The position numbers were made by a program, and so were the translations under genes. The notes under the pieces are model-generated. The model did no database searches. It was not told where the DNA came from and was given only the letters and a program-made list of their open reading frames with translations. Shown here piece by piece: positions 36,200 through 47,442 of a stretch of DNA of 64,000 nucleotides (its first letter is position 1; every line of letters starts with the position of its first letter). Origin of the DNA: Geosiphon pyriformis (Eukaryota; Glomeromycota; Glomeromycetes; Archaeosporales; Geosiphonaceae). The stretch covers positions 556,984 to 620,983 of the forward strand of contig JAAOMT010000200.1 of assembly GCA_016748015.1 (NCBI GenBank). Reading direction: 5' to 3'.

Positions 36200-37660
36200 T
36201 AGATTTGTTTCATTCATGACAAACTGTCAGCATTTCCATTGTTTTTTCACTTTTTATAATGTACTCTATAATTGAATGGTGAAAGTTCTATTTTCCATCT
36301 GGCATGGCAATTATCATCAAATTTTTGCTTCTGGATTGAAGTCAATTTTTTGTGATCAGTTTATATGTCAAACTTTTAACTCAAGTATTCTTTTCACTTA
36401 ATGACAGCTCAATAGATAGCTAAGTGTTCTAGTGCTGGAGTTCCATAGTTTTTTTTAGCTGGGCTTAAGCTTCTACTGGTGTATACTACTGGATGTTCTC
36501 ATCTGTTCAGTCCTTTTTAAGATAATACTGCTCCTAATGCTTAACCAGATGTATCAGTTGTAATTATGAATAGTTTGCTATGATCTGAATAGATTAGTAC
36601 TGGAGCTTGAATAAGCTTTCTTCTTAATGTATTAAAAGCTTTTTGCTGGATTTTTGTTCATTCATATTTGGTGTTCTTTGTTTGGAGTTGGTGTAGTGGT
36701 TGAGCTATTTTGAAAAAATTCTTGATAAAGTGGCAGTAGTATCTAACAAATCCCAAAAATGCTTTTAGTTCTGTAAGATTATTTGGTACTAAAAAGTTCT
36801 TAACAATCTCAATCTTGTCTGGATTTGTTTTGATTCTGTTTTTGCTCACTACATGTCCCAAAAACTTGAGTTCAGTTTTTCTAATAAAACATTTGGTTGT
36901 ATTTAGTTTTAATTCGGCTCTTCTTAGTCTTTTAAACACTTGTTGGAGATGATGCAAATGATCATTGAATGTTTTTGAGAACACATTGGTGTCATTCAAG
37001 TATACAACTACTAATTTCCATAGTAGTCCAATATAAACAATTTCTATAAATTACTGAAAAGTGGCTGGAGCATTTATCAAGCCAAATGGCATTACTTCAA
37101 ATTCAAAGTTTTTTTCTTGAGTTGTAAAACCTGTTTTCTCTTTGTCTTCTGGTTTCATGGTTACTTGCCAGTAACCACTGTCTAAGTCTAATGTTGAAAA
37201 CTATTTCTTTCTTCCAAAAACATCGAAAAGTTCTTAGATCTTTGGAGTTGGGTAGCTGTTTCCTTTTGTTACTCTATTCAGTTTCTAGTAATTCACACAA
37301 AAGCAGATTTTTCTATTTTTTTTACAGACTAATACTACTGGTGATAACTATGGGCTCATTGATAGCTGAATTAGTCTATTGTCAAACATCTGATTGATTT
37401 CTTGATGAATGATTTCATGGTTGGCTGGTGGTACTCTGTATGCTCTTTGTTTAATTGACATTGCATCTCCAGTCTTGATCTGGTGCTGGATTATATCAGT
37501 TCTGCCAAATTCATTTTTACTGGCAAAAATGTCATTGAAATTGTTGAGTAACATCTTGAGTTGCATTTGTTGGAGTGGGTCTAAGTTTCTCAAGTTTATT
37601 TGTTCCAATTGTTCTGGTTGGAGCAGATAACATTCTTTTCGTCCATAGATTGTTTGTGAT
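36200..37660 (-). pseudogene. Element A reverse transcriptase and RNase H, broken
   Basis: RT starts in frame 37608-37348 (FGRTDIIQHQI, KQRAYRVPPA, MSP) and continues with the [14 protein letters not shown]-like block near 37060-37110. The catalytic box near 36990-37005 reads YLND where YLDD is expected. The thumb part is in frame 36999-36658 (LKFLGHVVSK, LGFVRYYCHFIKNF). RNase H sequence follows at 36650-36200 with stops. Several stops and frame changes. Confidence 0.82.
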
Positions 37661-37679
37661 GTGATATCTACATATCTAC

Positions 37680-38779
37680 ACAGTTGTGAAAAATCTGGAA
37701 TGGTGTCTGGCAGTTGATCTTCAATTTCAGTGATTAAATGTTCAATAATAGTTCTTTTTGGTATCTTGATGATATCTCCCGTGTTGTTGTAAATAGGAAT
37801 TTTGATGTAACTGTGGTTCTTGGCTGGTATGTGTAAATTGACTAATTCTATTTTTTTTGATTCACAAAGTTTTGTTTCTGCCTCAAAAATCTAAATCTGA
37901 TCTTTCACTTTTCTTTCTATTCTAACCATGTATCTGTCATATGGTGAAATAAAGATTGGTTGATGGGTGGAAATAATTTTTCCCTTGTTAATAACCTTTT
38001 TTTCTGTCATATTAACTAGTATATCTATTCTACCCATTGATCCAAATTTCTGTATCCCTCTAACTGTAATTTCTAATTCTTTTCTGTTTTCTACTAATAC
38101 TAATTAAGCATCAGAAAACAAACCAGAACTGAAAGGAAAGCCACCAGAAGAGGAGGCACTAAACACCACTTGAGCCCATGATTTGCCACCAAAGACAGTA
38201 GGGCGAGAGAGGGGAACATTTTTTTTGGCATACAATCTTGCTAGCTGAAGACAATTCACACCAAGAGAAGGTCTTTTCAACAACTCGGAAGATACAAGAG
38301 GTAGAACTTCAGAGGCATCGCACTCCAAGACTGAATGACCAAAACATCCACACTTTCCACACCAAACCTATTTTCACCAAAAGCAGAAATATTGCTTGTG
38401 CTATCTTTTCATTTGGCTCTATAATATAGGTCTTTTTGGAATCGTTTTGTAGCATTGCAATGATATTTTTTACATATTTTGTGTCAATTATTCCTCCTCT
38501 AATGTTGATTCCCCTTTTTGCTAAGCTATTTCTAGATGCTAATTGAACCATAGTTGTTGCTGGGATTTCCAGTACTATTTTGAGATCAATGCAAATGCAC
38601 AAATAGAGTTTCAATTTGATGGCATCTTTCTCTGGATATCTTAAATCAAACTCTGCATTAGTATTATGTGTGCATTCTGGCATGATATCTTTATTACTAT
38701 CACTGAACCATCTGAATTTCCGCTTTTTGGAAAGGTCAGAAAGCACAATATATGTTTTGGGGTTTGAATTAGAATTCAA
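37680..38779 (-). pseudogene. Element A dUTPase domain with LINE insertion
   Basis: Frame 38779-38309 carries dUTPase motif 1 (AEFDLRYP), motif 2 (ASRNSLAKRGI), motif 3 (GGIIDTKYVKNI, catalytic Asp kept) and motif 4 (KIAQAIFLLL). A LINE fragment then interrupts at about 38369-38106. The dUTPase resumes with LEITVRGIQKFGSMG, the motif 5 glycine-rich tail, in 38105-38030. The downstream segment to about 37680 matches the part of element E that ends GYVDITSQTIYG. dUTPases hydrolyse dUTP to keep uracil out of DNA; in retroelements they protect cDNA made where dUTP is high. Confidence 0.85.
38106..38369 (-). mobile_element. LINE ORF1 fragment inside element A dUTPase
   Basis: About 264 bp encoding, without any stop, a LINE ORF1 piece: zinc knuckle CGKCGCFGHSVLEC, then LQLARLYAKKNVPLSR, FGGKSWAQVV and a Ser/Gly stretch ending FSDA. 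It matches ORF1 of copy C (20050-19770) but is far better preserved. Both flanks join directly to dUTPase sequence that is continuous in element E (CTAATT on one side, TATTTTCACC on the other). No poly-A or clear target duplication is visible, and it is not in the dUTPase reading frame. Confidence 0.8.
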
Positions 38780-38859
38780 ATTGCTATTAGTTTTGTTGCC
38801 ATTTTAAGTGAAGCTGGAATCATTGTTTTTGTTATCATCATTATTGGAGTTTGAATTGG

Positions 38860-39800
38860 AATTGAACAATGATTCTGATTCTGATCCACAGTTGTTGATT
38901 GGTTTTTCTTCCTCTGAGATTGTGTAGATCATGTGTGATGGTAGATTGTAAATAAGGTCACATTTATTACAATACTAGAAGTCACATGGAATTAAGCAGT
39001 GTTGACACAATCAAGTATTCAGCTGCTCTAAGCATTGTTTTTGCTCTTCTCTTGTGGGTGCTGGTTCTTGGTAGTGTTCATAGAATTGTTCTGAATTCAG
39101 AAGATTTATGACTGGTTCTGGGTCTCAGTCAAGTTCTATGGGCTCTAATAGGTTGTTTTTGATTTCTCTGATTTCTTCAGGTAATGCTCCTTCTATTTTG
39201 GCTATTGCCATTTTTCATATTTCATTGTCATTGTGTGGACAACTGTCTAATTGCTGTACAGCTCTTTTCCAAGCAGCTTCTATTAATATCCCTTTTTTAA
39301 TCCAGTTGCTGATGAGGATTGTGTACTGGCACAAAGTGTCACATGTTTCTTTTTAACCAAGGATGTTATTCCATATTTCTTTGTTGAGTTATGTTTCTCC
39401 ACAAGCTAGGCAAAGTTTGTTGTTCTATTTTCTTTGCCATTTTGGTCATCCAAAGCATTCTATAATACATGTGCAGTAGTAAAATTTGGTTACTGTTGAG
39501 TATTTTTCATCATCACCACAGCATGTGCCCATTGATGACAATTTTTTACTGTAATTAACGCATATTAGCTTTGGTCGATGATAGTGGAACTGTAGTAGTG
39601 TATGGTCTATTAGTGATATTGGTTGAAATTGTTTCTTCTTCTTTTGCCTTTCCTTTTTCTTTGTCATTTTTTTTACATTCCCAAGTTTGTGATAACTTTT
39701 GATAGTCATTGTTAGTTCATGAGGTTTGGTTGGTACTCTAAGTAAATTCTTCCTTTTGTTTTCTTTTCCTGTTATTATTCCATAACAGTATCAGTGGCAG
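38860..39800 (-). pseudogene. Element A Cys-rich module between protease and dUTPase
   Basis: Frame 39709-39446 shows KKLSSMGTCCGDDEKY and YYCTCIIECFG, the paired-Cys part of the module. Near 38970-39010 a second motif, CQHCLIPCDF then YCNKC, gives C-x2-C spaced to C-x2-C. Acidic Asn/Asp/Ser-rich text leads into the dUTPase. The same arrangement is in elements D and E. No known domain is recognised; the spacing suggests zinc binding. Confidence 0.65.
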
Positions 39801-39879
39801 CTCATTGTGGTCTTCCTTGGCCCATCAAACTTGATACACTTCCCAAGTTGGTTTCAGCTTCTCTTCTTCAACATCAATT

Positions 39880-40510
39880 AAGGGTGCTGGCAGAATGTTG
39901 CTGGGTTTGAAGTGGCCACATGTTGCTGGTACTCATGTGTATTGGCCATTTTGATGTATTTGCAACTCTTGAGTGGTCTAGTCAAGTGTTGTATTGGTTT
40001 TGGATAGCCAGTCATTACCAGAACTTTGATTAGTATTATGATGCCATCAATTTTTATGAGAAGGTTATTTATTTCACCAATTGGAGTCTTAGTGGCTCCA
40101 TCAGCTGTAATTATCCTTGCACTGGCAGTTTGATCAACTTAGCAACCTAATTGGTCTATAAGCTGTCTTGTGATGATGCTGCTAGCTGATTTACTGTCTA
40201 AGATCAGTTTGATGAAATGGCCATCAATTTTAGCATTAGTATATATGATAGTGATTGGTTTTTCTTCAAGCATGGCTTCACTAAACAATTGTGTGGATGA
40301 CAGTTTTTTGAATTTGAACAGGAAGATAGCTGTGAGTGATTTGTTGTTGGTGATGGTGACTGGTGAAATATTGCTGGTAGAAGATTTCTGGCTTGTTTCC
40401 AAGTTATTGGATAAGACATCTTCTGGGGTAACTAGGAGACTTAAATAGTTCTGAGAACTCGGGTTTTGGTTATACCCAGTTCTTGAACTCCACTGGTGTG
40501 ATCCCAAAGA
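39880..40510 (-). pseudogene. Element A protease region
   Basis: Frame 40507-40139 ends with LILDSKSASSIITRQLIDQLGC: the aspartic-protease active-site loop normally D-S/T-G reads D-S-K. Downstream, decayed text to about 39880 matches the flap and second half seen in element E. Upstream sequence is the linker from gag. Confidence 0.75.
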
Positions 40511-43290
40511 TTGGTTGGATGAACTGAGAATTGGTTAGTGAACTATTATTGCCGATCTCCAGCTTTGCTGTGTCATTCTCAGCCTGTGGGTTCTATTTTG
40601 AGGTAAGTTTTGAGACAGTGTTTGAATTTGTTGGGGTTGATAGATTACTGGTGGCTGTGATTGATATATTACTTGTGGCTGTGGCTGATACATTGGAGCT
40701 TGATATACTGGTAGTTGATAGATTGGCTGCTGCATTATTGGCAGGTAAGTAGGTTGATATTAATATTGATTTAAGTGATGGTTTGGGGTCTGAAATCTGT
40801 AATCATGGTTTCTGTATTGATTTTCTGATTGTGGGTTGCTATAAAAATGGCAGTTGACTCGAATATGGTCTTGTTTACCACAGTTATGGTAAACATGTGT
40901 CTTAAGCTGCCACAGCTGATTTGATGATGATAGTAGACATGACTGATTTTGGAAATAAGTTACGTTTTCTAAATTACTTTGTCATTGTGGTGGTTGATAA
41001 ATTGTGCAATTGTCAACTAAGTATCCCTCTAATTTCTGATTGATTAAATTACTGAATTGCTTCAATTTGGAATCTAATTCAGATGATCTATTCATTACTA
41101 AATTAATGGCTTGGGCATGGTTAGCTTTGAGTTCAGTGGCTTCAAAGTCTCTGGCATTGTTGACTGTGGTTTGGAGGTCTACTGGGTGTAATGGATGTAC
41201 ACGCTGGAGGATGCTACTGCATAATTCTCTAATAAATTAATTTAAAATTTGTGGTGCTGTAAAATAGTCAGCTTAAATTGCCTGAATTTGGTGCAGGTTT
41301 CTGTGAAAGGATCCTAGGTACGTAATGATGGCTTCAGCTTCTCTTTGTTTGATAGTGGTAAAAGTATTGGCTAATTGGTTGATGCTATTGTTGTTGCTAA
41401 AGTACTGTTACGGGTTGGAGTAACAAGCTAACAAATAGCAAGGGAGAACAGTATTGTATGGTAATGGAAATAAACAAAGAAGGAATTACAATAAGGGAGC
41501 AAATTGAATAAGTAGGAATTTAATGTGCGTGATCAGTCTCATAAAAATCACAGTCGCTAATCTTTTCTTAAATCTGAAGGTAGAGGAATAGTCCGTGATT
41601 GTCAACAAGATAACACTGCTGCTATTATTCTATGCCTCAACTCGGCAATTCTTAAAATCAATAACAGGTATTATTGTACTTTTTAATCGTTTTTTTATTC
41701 AATAAATTACAAGAGCAAGCCAATTGCTTTTCAGGCTAATTCTAACAAATACAAATTAAGAAGGGGAAAAGATAAGGTATGTGAATGCCAACAAGTAGAT
41801 ACTTAAAGGTAAAGAAAGAGGAATAAGCGATTATGAAAGGAAGTAATTGATATTGTTTATTTTGTTACTTTGATCATGTCTTTCTACAGCTGAGGGAATC
41901 ATTGCTTATATAGCTGTCTAAAGTGGTCAATGATTAGGTCAATGATCAGGTCAACAATCACTATCTAAAAATAGAGTGGCTAATTATATGACATCAGTGG
42001 CTAATACATGTGATAATTAATAAAAACTATGTGTTTTAACCATAACAGTACCTTAAAAACTCTGTTTTGAACACATTAAAGGTGACAGGCTTGTTGATTA
42101 AGCTTTAATATCATAAGTTGGTGGTATTTTGGAAAAAGTATGGGATGGCTTGCATGGCTCTGTCATCATTCCACCCATTGGCTGTGATGGCTTTTTTTAC
42201 ATTGTTTAGTCATACTTGGGCATCATGCTCTTTATTAGTAAATTTTTTAAGTTTTGTAATTGGTACATATGCCATTGGATCTAAGTTGAATTGTTGTAAT
42301 GGTTGAAGTGGCTGTTGTAATAGTTGCTGCAGTGGTATTTGTTGCTGTTAAATCAGTCCAACTGGTGGCTGATCAATGACAATTACTGGAGGTAAGTTTT
42401 GCTAATTAATTAACTTAGGGTTTGGATTGTCCTGATTTGGTGGTACTTGAATATTCGGAGTTTTGATTTCTGGATTTTTCAAGTTTAGATTTTGCTGAGT
42501 TTGAAGGTTTAGGGTTTCAACTTCTGGGTTTTTGGGGATCAGATTCTGGCAAGTAAATTCTTGATCTTCAGATTTTTTTTCTCTTCTTCCTGTTCTCCTT
42601 CTAATTTTGTTATTTTCTAAAAACTCACAGTTCTGAAATCTGGTTGGGGTGGTGGGAATTGAAGTTCTAATGGCATGAGTAATTGTAACTTAAATCTTTT
42701 AAAATACACACCATATAGTTTTAGAAGATCTTTTTTCTTTTGTTTACTCTGAAATAGGAATCATTCAAATGTTGATGTTGTGGTTGATGTGAATGCATCT
42801 GTTGATGTGATGTTGATGACACTTTTTGGTATATAGTGATATGATAGATTTGTTGATGATTCTATTTTTGTTTTCTTCCAAGTTGGTAGTTGTATTTTTT
42901 TAGGCATTACTGCTGGTGTTTGTAATCTTCTTTTGTCTTTGTCTGCATAGATAATAAGAAATTGTTGTTGAGTGTATCTTTCAATGGTTTGATTAATTTC
43001 CTTGATAATTGGTGTGAAGCTATGGTTTCTTGGTAAGCTGGTGTGTTGAAATAATTCTGTATAAAAGTTTTCTCTTGCTGATTCAATGTTAACTATTCCT
43101 CTTAAGCAGTCTGTAATTTTATTGTTGGTGTAGAAGTTGAAGACTGATTCTGCTGGAAAGTGGTTATTGTTTAGTCTTAATTATTGGCTGTACTGTTGAA
43201 ACAAAGATTTGGTGAATCCTAAATAATTTGCTCTTATGATTTCTGATTCTGCCACTTTTAGATGATTGTTGTTGGTGCTGGTTCTTTGTA
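40510..43290 (-). pseudogene. Element A gag, broken and split by a solo LTR
   Basis: Minus-strand gag: N-terminal part 43290-42700, Gln/Pro-rich linker 42650-42300, capsid 42290-41100 interrupted by the solo LTR 41406-42047, zinc-knuckle region near 40860-40910 (HNCGKQDHIRVNC, with the first Cys now Tyr), then a Pro/Gln/Tyr-rich repeat (QPIYQLPVYQAPMYQ, 40735 downwards). Counterpart of the better preserved gag of element E. Confidence 0.75.
41406..42047. mobile_element. Solo LTR X inside element A gag
   Basis: 642 bp starting TGTTACGGG and ending CCATAACA, flanked on both sides by GTAC (41402-41405 and 42048-42051), an exact 4-bp target duplication. Removing it restores the capsid alignment with element E. 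It retains CpG sites (GTGCGTG, CAGTCGC, GTCCGTG, CTCGG), so it is younger than its host. A short tandem GGTCAATGAT repeat lies near 41926-41960. Orientation could not be fixed. Confidence 0.85.
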
Positions 43291-43317
43291 AAATTATATC
43301 TTACAGGGAGCACTAAA

Positions 43318-44151
43318 TATTACAGATAATTATTTGGGGTCTCAAATCAAATAACAAATCTGTAACTTGGTGCTCAAAAGCTATTTGTGTTGACAATAAT
43401 TTGATGGTTTTGTGATCTGAAGGTTTTGGTTGAGTTCTTTGTATAATAAACAAAGATTTAATAGGTGTTTTCAGTAGTCTTCTGGAATTGCAATTCCATC
43501 AATTTTTTTCTTGGCTTGGTGGCCAGCAATCCTCTGGTAAGTAATTTGTAATTTTTGTACATGCTTTACTTACTTACAGGAGTCTTTTACCAAGCAATCT
43601 TTGACATCAATAATTTAGTGCTTAATTTTTAATCAATTTAATAAACAATAAAATAGCAAAAAAAAAATAAAAGAAAATAAAGAAGTAAGCCAATGCAATT
43701 TTGCAAGTTAGTATCCTGTTAATAGCTGTGATTAAGAGCTATTGTTTCAGTGTAGTTAAGTATGAATTATTATCAACATGAAGTGTTAATAGTGGAAAGT
43801 GGATTGAGATAGTGAATAATTATTTATTAATATTTGTGATGTAAAAGGTTGCTTAAATCAAATCTAAACTGAGAGGTTTCTAACTAAAGAATTCTGTCTT
43901 TTTCTCTTTCTAATACTACTGCTATATATACATAATTGAGATTTTTCAATTCCTCAATTTCTCACACCAGAAATCCTGAAATTCCTGAAATCCTGCAATT
44001 TCTTTAAGAGAAATTCTGGAATTCTGAAATCCTGCGATTTTTTATATGAAAATCCTAAAATTTCTGGAATTCTAGAATTCCACATTTACTATGGTTATTT
44101 CTGATTGGCTAATTTATGCTAATATATACTTTCTATATTCTATAAGTAACA
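43318..44151 (-). repeat. Element A 5' LTR
   Basis: 834-bp LTR, TATTACAG (decayed TGTTAC) to GTAACA. Carries the same A-rich run (43655-43685), TATATATA box (43922-43930) and GAATTCC array (43970-44090) as the partner LTR. The TAGTGCTCCCTG just inside it (minus strand, 43305-43316) corresponds to the primer site of element E with TGG changed to TAG. Confidence 0.87.
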
Positions 44152-44155
44152 GTAT

Positions 44156-45309
44156 ATATTTAAAACAATATTAACTGTATCTAATTTTTATAATTAATGC
44201 TAAATAAAAAAAAACATATTACTAATCTGATTAAAAATAAAGATCTTACTGTAAATTAAGTAAAAGTTAAGAGTTATTTGGAAATTTTTGGCAATATAAA
44301 GACTAATATAATCATGAACAAGACTGTTTACTTTCTCTTTTCTTTGCCAAAAAAGATGCAAAAATGTTTTTTAATGATTGAAAACACAATGTGTTTAATA
44401 ATATTTGTTATTTTATTTAAGATTTATTTAGATTTATTTGTTATATTTAATGAAAAACTGGTCTTGGCCATAATATAATTCTGAATGCATTAATTAAAGA
44501 AGTAAATTGGGTGGTTATAATTAAGGTTTGACATCCTAATTTGCATATGCTTTTTAGGTTTACTAATAGGAAGTCTGCTAATCTGTGTATATACTTAATA
44601 AAAGCTGTATATAAATAGTTATTGATGGCAGTTAAAAAGAAATTGTATAATAAAAGATACTTCAATATGCTATGTTTGTTGTGTAATAAGGTGAAATTGT
44701 CTAATTATGTCTTTATTTGTGTTTAAGATGTTGGTGTTTATAAAGAAATTTTGACTAAGGTTTTTGCATAATAAGTTGCTTTAACAGATGCTTATAATTA
44801 ATCTTCTTTTGCTATTTTGCATATACTTTCTAAATATTTATTGAATGTAAGCCTGTATGCAGTAATTTGTAAAAGTTTTGTATTAAAAAATTGGTACATG
44901 AAAACTGTTAGAGTTTTTAATAAAAAAAAGCTGTTTTACTATTATTAAATATGTTAAGTATTTAGTAAAATTATATTATACTGGAGCATAGTTAATAAAA
45001 TTCAAATTTAAAGTAGATATAGAAAAAGCTGGATTGGTTGAAAATAGTAGTTTAATATTAGAACTGTCTTGTAATATGATGTCTATATTGTCAAATAAAG
45101 TGGTTTAGTTGTTTGGTATTATTAACTTTTTTATTGTTAGTTTTGATAGATATATACTATGTCTTTTTTTTTCTGGTTTAAGTAATAACATATATGTTTA
45201 TATAAGTATATAATGTTGCCTTGTTTGGTTTAAGTGGCTAACCACATGTAGTATAAGTGTGAATCACATTTAGTTTGAGCCACTTAATTTGGTTTTATGT
45301 ACTAGATAA
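44156..45309 (+). pseudogene. LINE copy E ORF2 C-terminal part and 3' UTR
   Basis: Continuation of the RNase H and C-terminal region after the gypsy insertion: TTTAAAACAATATT and TTTATAATTAATGC parallel copy D from about 27810. ORF text is decayed to about 45080. The 3' untranslated region 45150-45305 matches that of copy C at 14560-14700 through CTGGTTTAAGTAATAA, GGCTAACCACATGTAG and TATGTACTAGATA. Confidence 0.75.
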
Positions 45310-46462
45310 TATTACTTATAAAAATTTAGAAATTCTTAATAAGAATATAAAGCAGCCAATTAAAGATAGGCATAATAAGAGAGAAATTTTAGGATTCCTC
45401 TTAAGAAATTGCAGAATTTCAGGAATTTCAAGATTTCTTTCAAGAAATTACAAAATTCTAAGAATTCCAAGATTCTTGGCTAGAAGAATTAAAAGAATTC
45501 AAAAAATCTTATATAATAGTAATTATGTATATATAGTGAAAGTATTAAAAACAGAAAAAACAGAATTTGGTTTAGAATTAATATTCACAATCAATTAATT
45601 ACTCAATATCTCTCTTTTCAAAAGGTAGTTTTTTATAACTTGAAATGAAATCCAAATCACATATTAATAAAATATCAATTATTACCTGAATTCATGTTAT
45701 TGTTATTAATTAAAAAATATTAATTACTGCTATTTTATCAACACTTTATGTTGATAGAATTTACCACTTAACTATACTAGACCAATAGTTTTTGATTACA
45801 ACTATTAACAGAATACTAATTTTTTTATTTTTTTTTATTTTTTTTATTTTTTTATTTTGTTGTTTACTAATTGATTAAAAAATTAATGCACAGAGTTATT
45901 GACATCAAAAAAAACTGGTAAAAGACCCAAAAACAAGAATAAAAACTCGAAAATTAAAGATAACTTATCAAGAAGAATTGATCATTAAGCTAAGAAAGAA
46001 ATTCATAGAATAAGCTTTCAAGAGAGTACTAAAACAACTATTGAATCTCTGTTTATTATACAAAAACTTAATCAAAACCTTCAAATCACAAAAATCTTCA
46101 GAAATTACCAATATTACTAAGCTATTAAGTACTAAGTTACAGGTTTGTTATTTGTATCAACACCCTAAATAATTACTTGTAACATTTGGTGCTCTCTGTA
46201 AAGTATAATCTAACAGAAAACCAGCACCAACAATAATTATCTAAAACAGTGGCAGAATCAAAAAAAATAGGAACAAATCAATTAAAATTCATAAAAGCTT
46301 TATTCTAATACTATCAAACTCACTTTAGATTAACAAGTAACTATTGGCCAGCAAAATCAACTTTTAATTTTTACATTAATAAAAAGATTAAATTATACTT
46401 AAAAGACCAAGGAAATTTAGAAGCAGCACTTAACAGTTTCTATAATAAATTATTTCAGAATA
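45310..46462 (+). mobile_element. Gypsy element B, 5' LTR and gag start only
   Basis: LTR 45310-46184 in plus orientation (TATTACTTATA to TGTAACA), then the primer-site sequence TTTGGTGCTCTCTG at 46185-46198 and the gag N-terminus (VAESKKIGTNQLKFIKALF, stops inside) to 46462. There the LTR of element D begins with TGTTACTTATA. The element lies in the 3' tail of LINE copy E. The rest of B may have been displaced by D and is not seen in this window. Confidence 0.75.
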
Positions 46463-47442
46463 CTATTGTTACTTATATAAAAAAAAAAAATTTAAAAAAC
46501 AGATAGAAAAATAAACCAATAGGAGAATAATACTTAATACATAAGCACAATATCAGAAAACTATAATACATTGTTAATAAATTATGGTATACTGCTCAAC
46601 AATATGAGCAATGTTAATAAATTAGGACACATTGCTCAACAATATAAGCAATGTTAATAAATTAGAACATATTGTTTAAGAAAATATGAGATCTTATAGA
46701 ACAAAAAAATATGTATATATAGCAAGAGTATTGGAAACAGAAAAGATAGAATTAATCTAAGAATTTATAAAAAAATTCACATTAAATTAAATACTCACAA
46801 TTAATTAATTATTCAATACCTTTTTCTTTACAAGATAGTTTTTTACAACTTAAAGTAGAATCAAATTACATATCAATAAAATATTAATTACTACTTGAAT
46901 TTATGTTATTATTGTTTGATTAAAAAATATTTATCACTTCTATTTTATCAACATAAAGTGTTAATAAAATCTAATATTTAACTATATTGAACCAATAGTT
47001 TTTGTTTATGGCTATTAACAAAATACTAATTTCTTAATTTTTTTTTTATTTTTTTTATTTTTTTTTATTTTTTATTTTTTTTTGTTTGTTTTGTAAATTT
47101 ACTAACTAATTAAAGGAATTAAGCATTAAGTATTTTAACATTAAGGATAGTCTGGTAAAAAACCCAGAAATAAGAGTATAAAACTCAAAAATTAAGGATA
47201 GCTTATTAGAAAAACACAACTGTCAAAATAAACCAGTCACCACACTAAAGAAAGAAATTGACAGAATAACTATCCTGAGAGACTACTAAAACAACCATTG
47301 AATCTTTGTTTATTATACAAAAAACTCTACCAAAATCTTTAAATCATGAAAATCTTTAAATATTACTGATATCACTCAGTTATTAAGCACTAAGTTATGA
47401 GTTTGTTATTTGTATTAACACCTCAAATAATTATCTATAACA
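46463..47442 (+). repeat. Element D 5' LTR (variant with 40-bp tandem repeats)
   Basis: TGTTACTTATATAAA at 46463 to CTATAACA at 47442, about 980 bp. It resembles the LTRs of A, B and E in its second half (TATATATAG near 46714, T-rich array 47035-47090, ATGAGTTTGTTATTTG near 47397). The GAATTCC array of the others is replaced by 40-bp tandem repeats at 46572-46685. It is followed by a shortened primer site (TTTGGTCTGTAAG). Confidence 0.7.
46572..46685. repeat. 40-bp tandem repeat in element D LTR
   Basis: Nearly three copies of a 40-bp unit beginning TGTTAATAAATTA and containing TTGCTCAACAATATAAGCAA. Units start at about 46572, 46612 and 46652, the last incomplete and more diverged. The unit contains a short inverted repeat (TTGCTCAACA... 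and ...GAGCAATGTT). Confidence 0.8.

Larger units (their letters stand above)
33228..44151 (-). mobile_element. Ty3/gypsy element A with dUTPase, complete with both LTRs
   Basis: 10.9-kb LTR retrotransposon on the minus strand. LTRs 33228-34096 and 43318-44151 start TGTTAC/TATTAC and end GTAACA. The flanking 4 bp are GTGT (33224-33227) and GTAT (44152-44155), consistent with a duplicated target plus one transition. Internal order on the minus strand: primer site, gag, protease, Cys-rich module, dUTPase, RT, RNase H, integrase, extra 3' ORF, polypurine tract. The gag is split by a 642-bp solo LTR and the dUTPase by a LINE ORF1 fragment. Stops and substitutions make every gene defective. Confidence 0.9.
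28785..45309 (+). mobile_element. LINE copy E, 5'-truncated and split by gypsy element A
   Basis: Plus-strand LINE that starts within ORF1 at the point parallel to about 22488 of copy D. The left part 28785-33227 carries ORF1 end, endonuclease, RT and the start of RNase H. The complete gypsy element 33228-44151 follows, and the LINE resumes at 44152 in the same RNase H region and runs to its 3' untranslated region near 45300. The final TATGTACTAGATA matches the 3' end of copy C. The 3' tail is cut by the LTR at 45310. Confidence 0.85.

Noticed and set aside
38104-38328. Independent small gene at 38104-38328
   Set aside because: It is a LINE ORF1 piece (zinc knuckle and KSWAQVV block) embedded in a gypsy dUTPase.
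43297-43320. tRNA-like or CRISPR-like repeats near LTR ends
   Set aside because: The recurring GGTGCTC strings are primer-binding sites and LTR ends; no cloverleaf and no regular spacer pattern.
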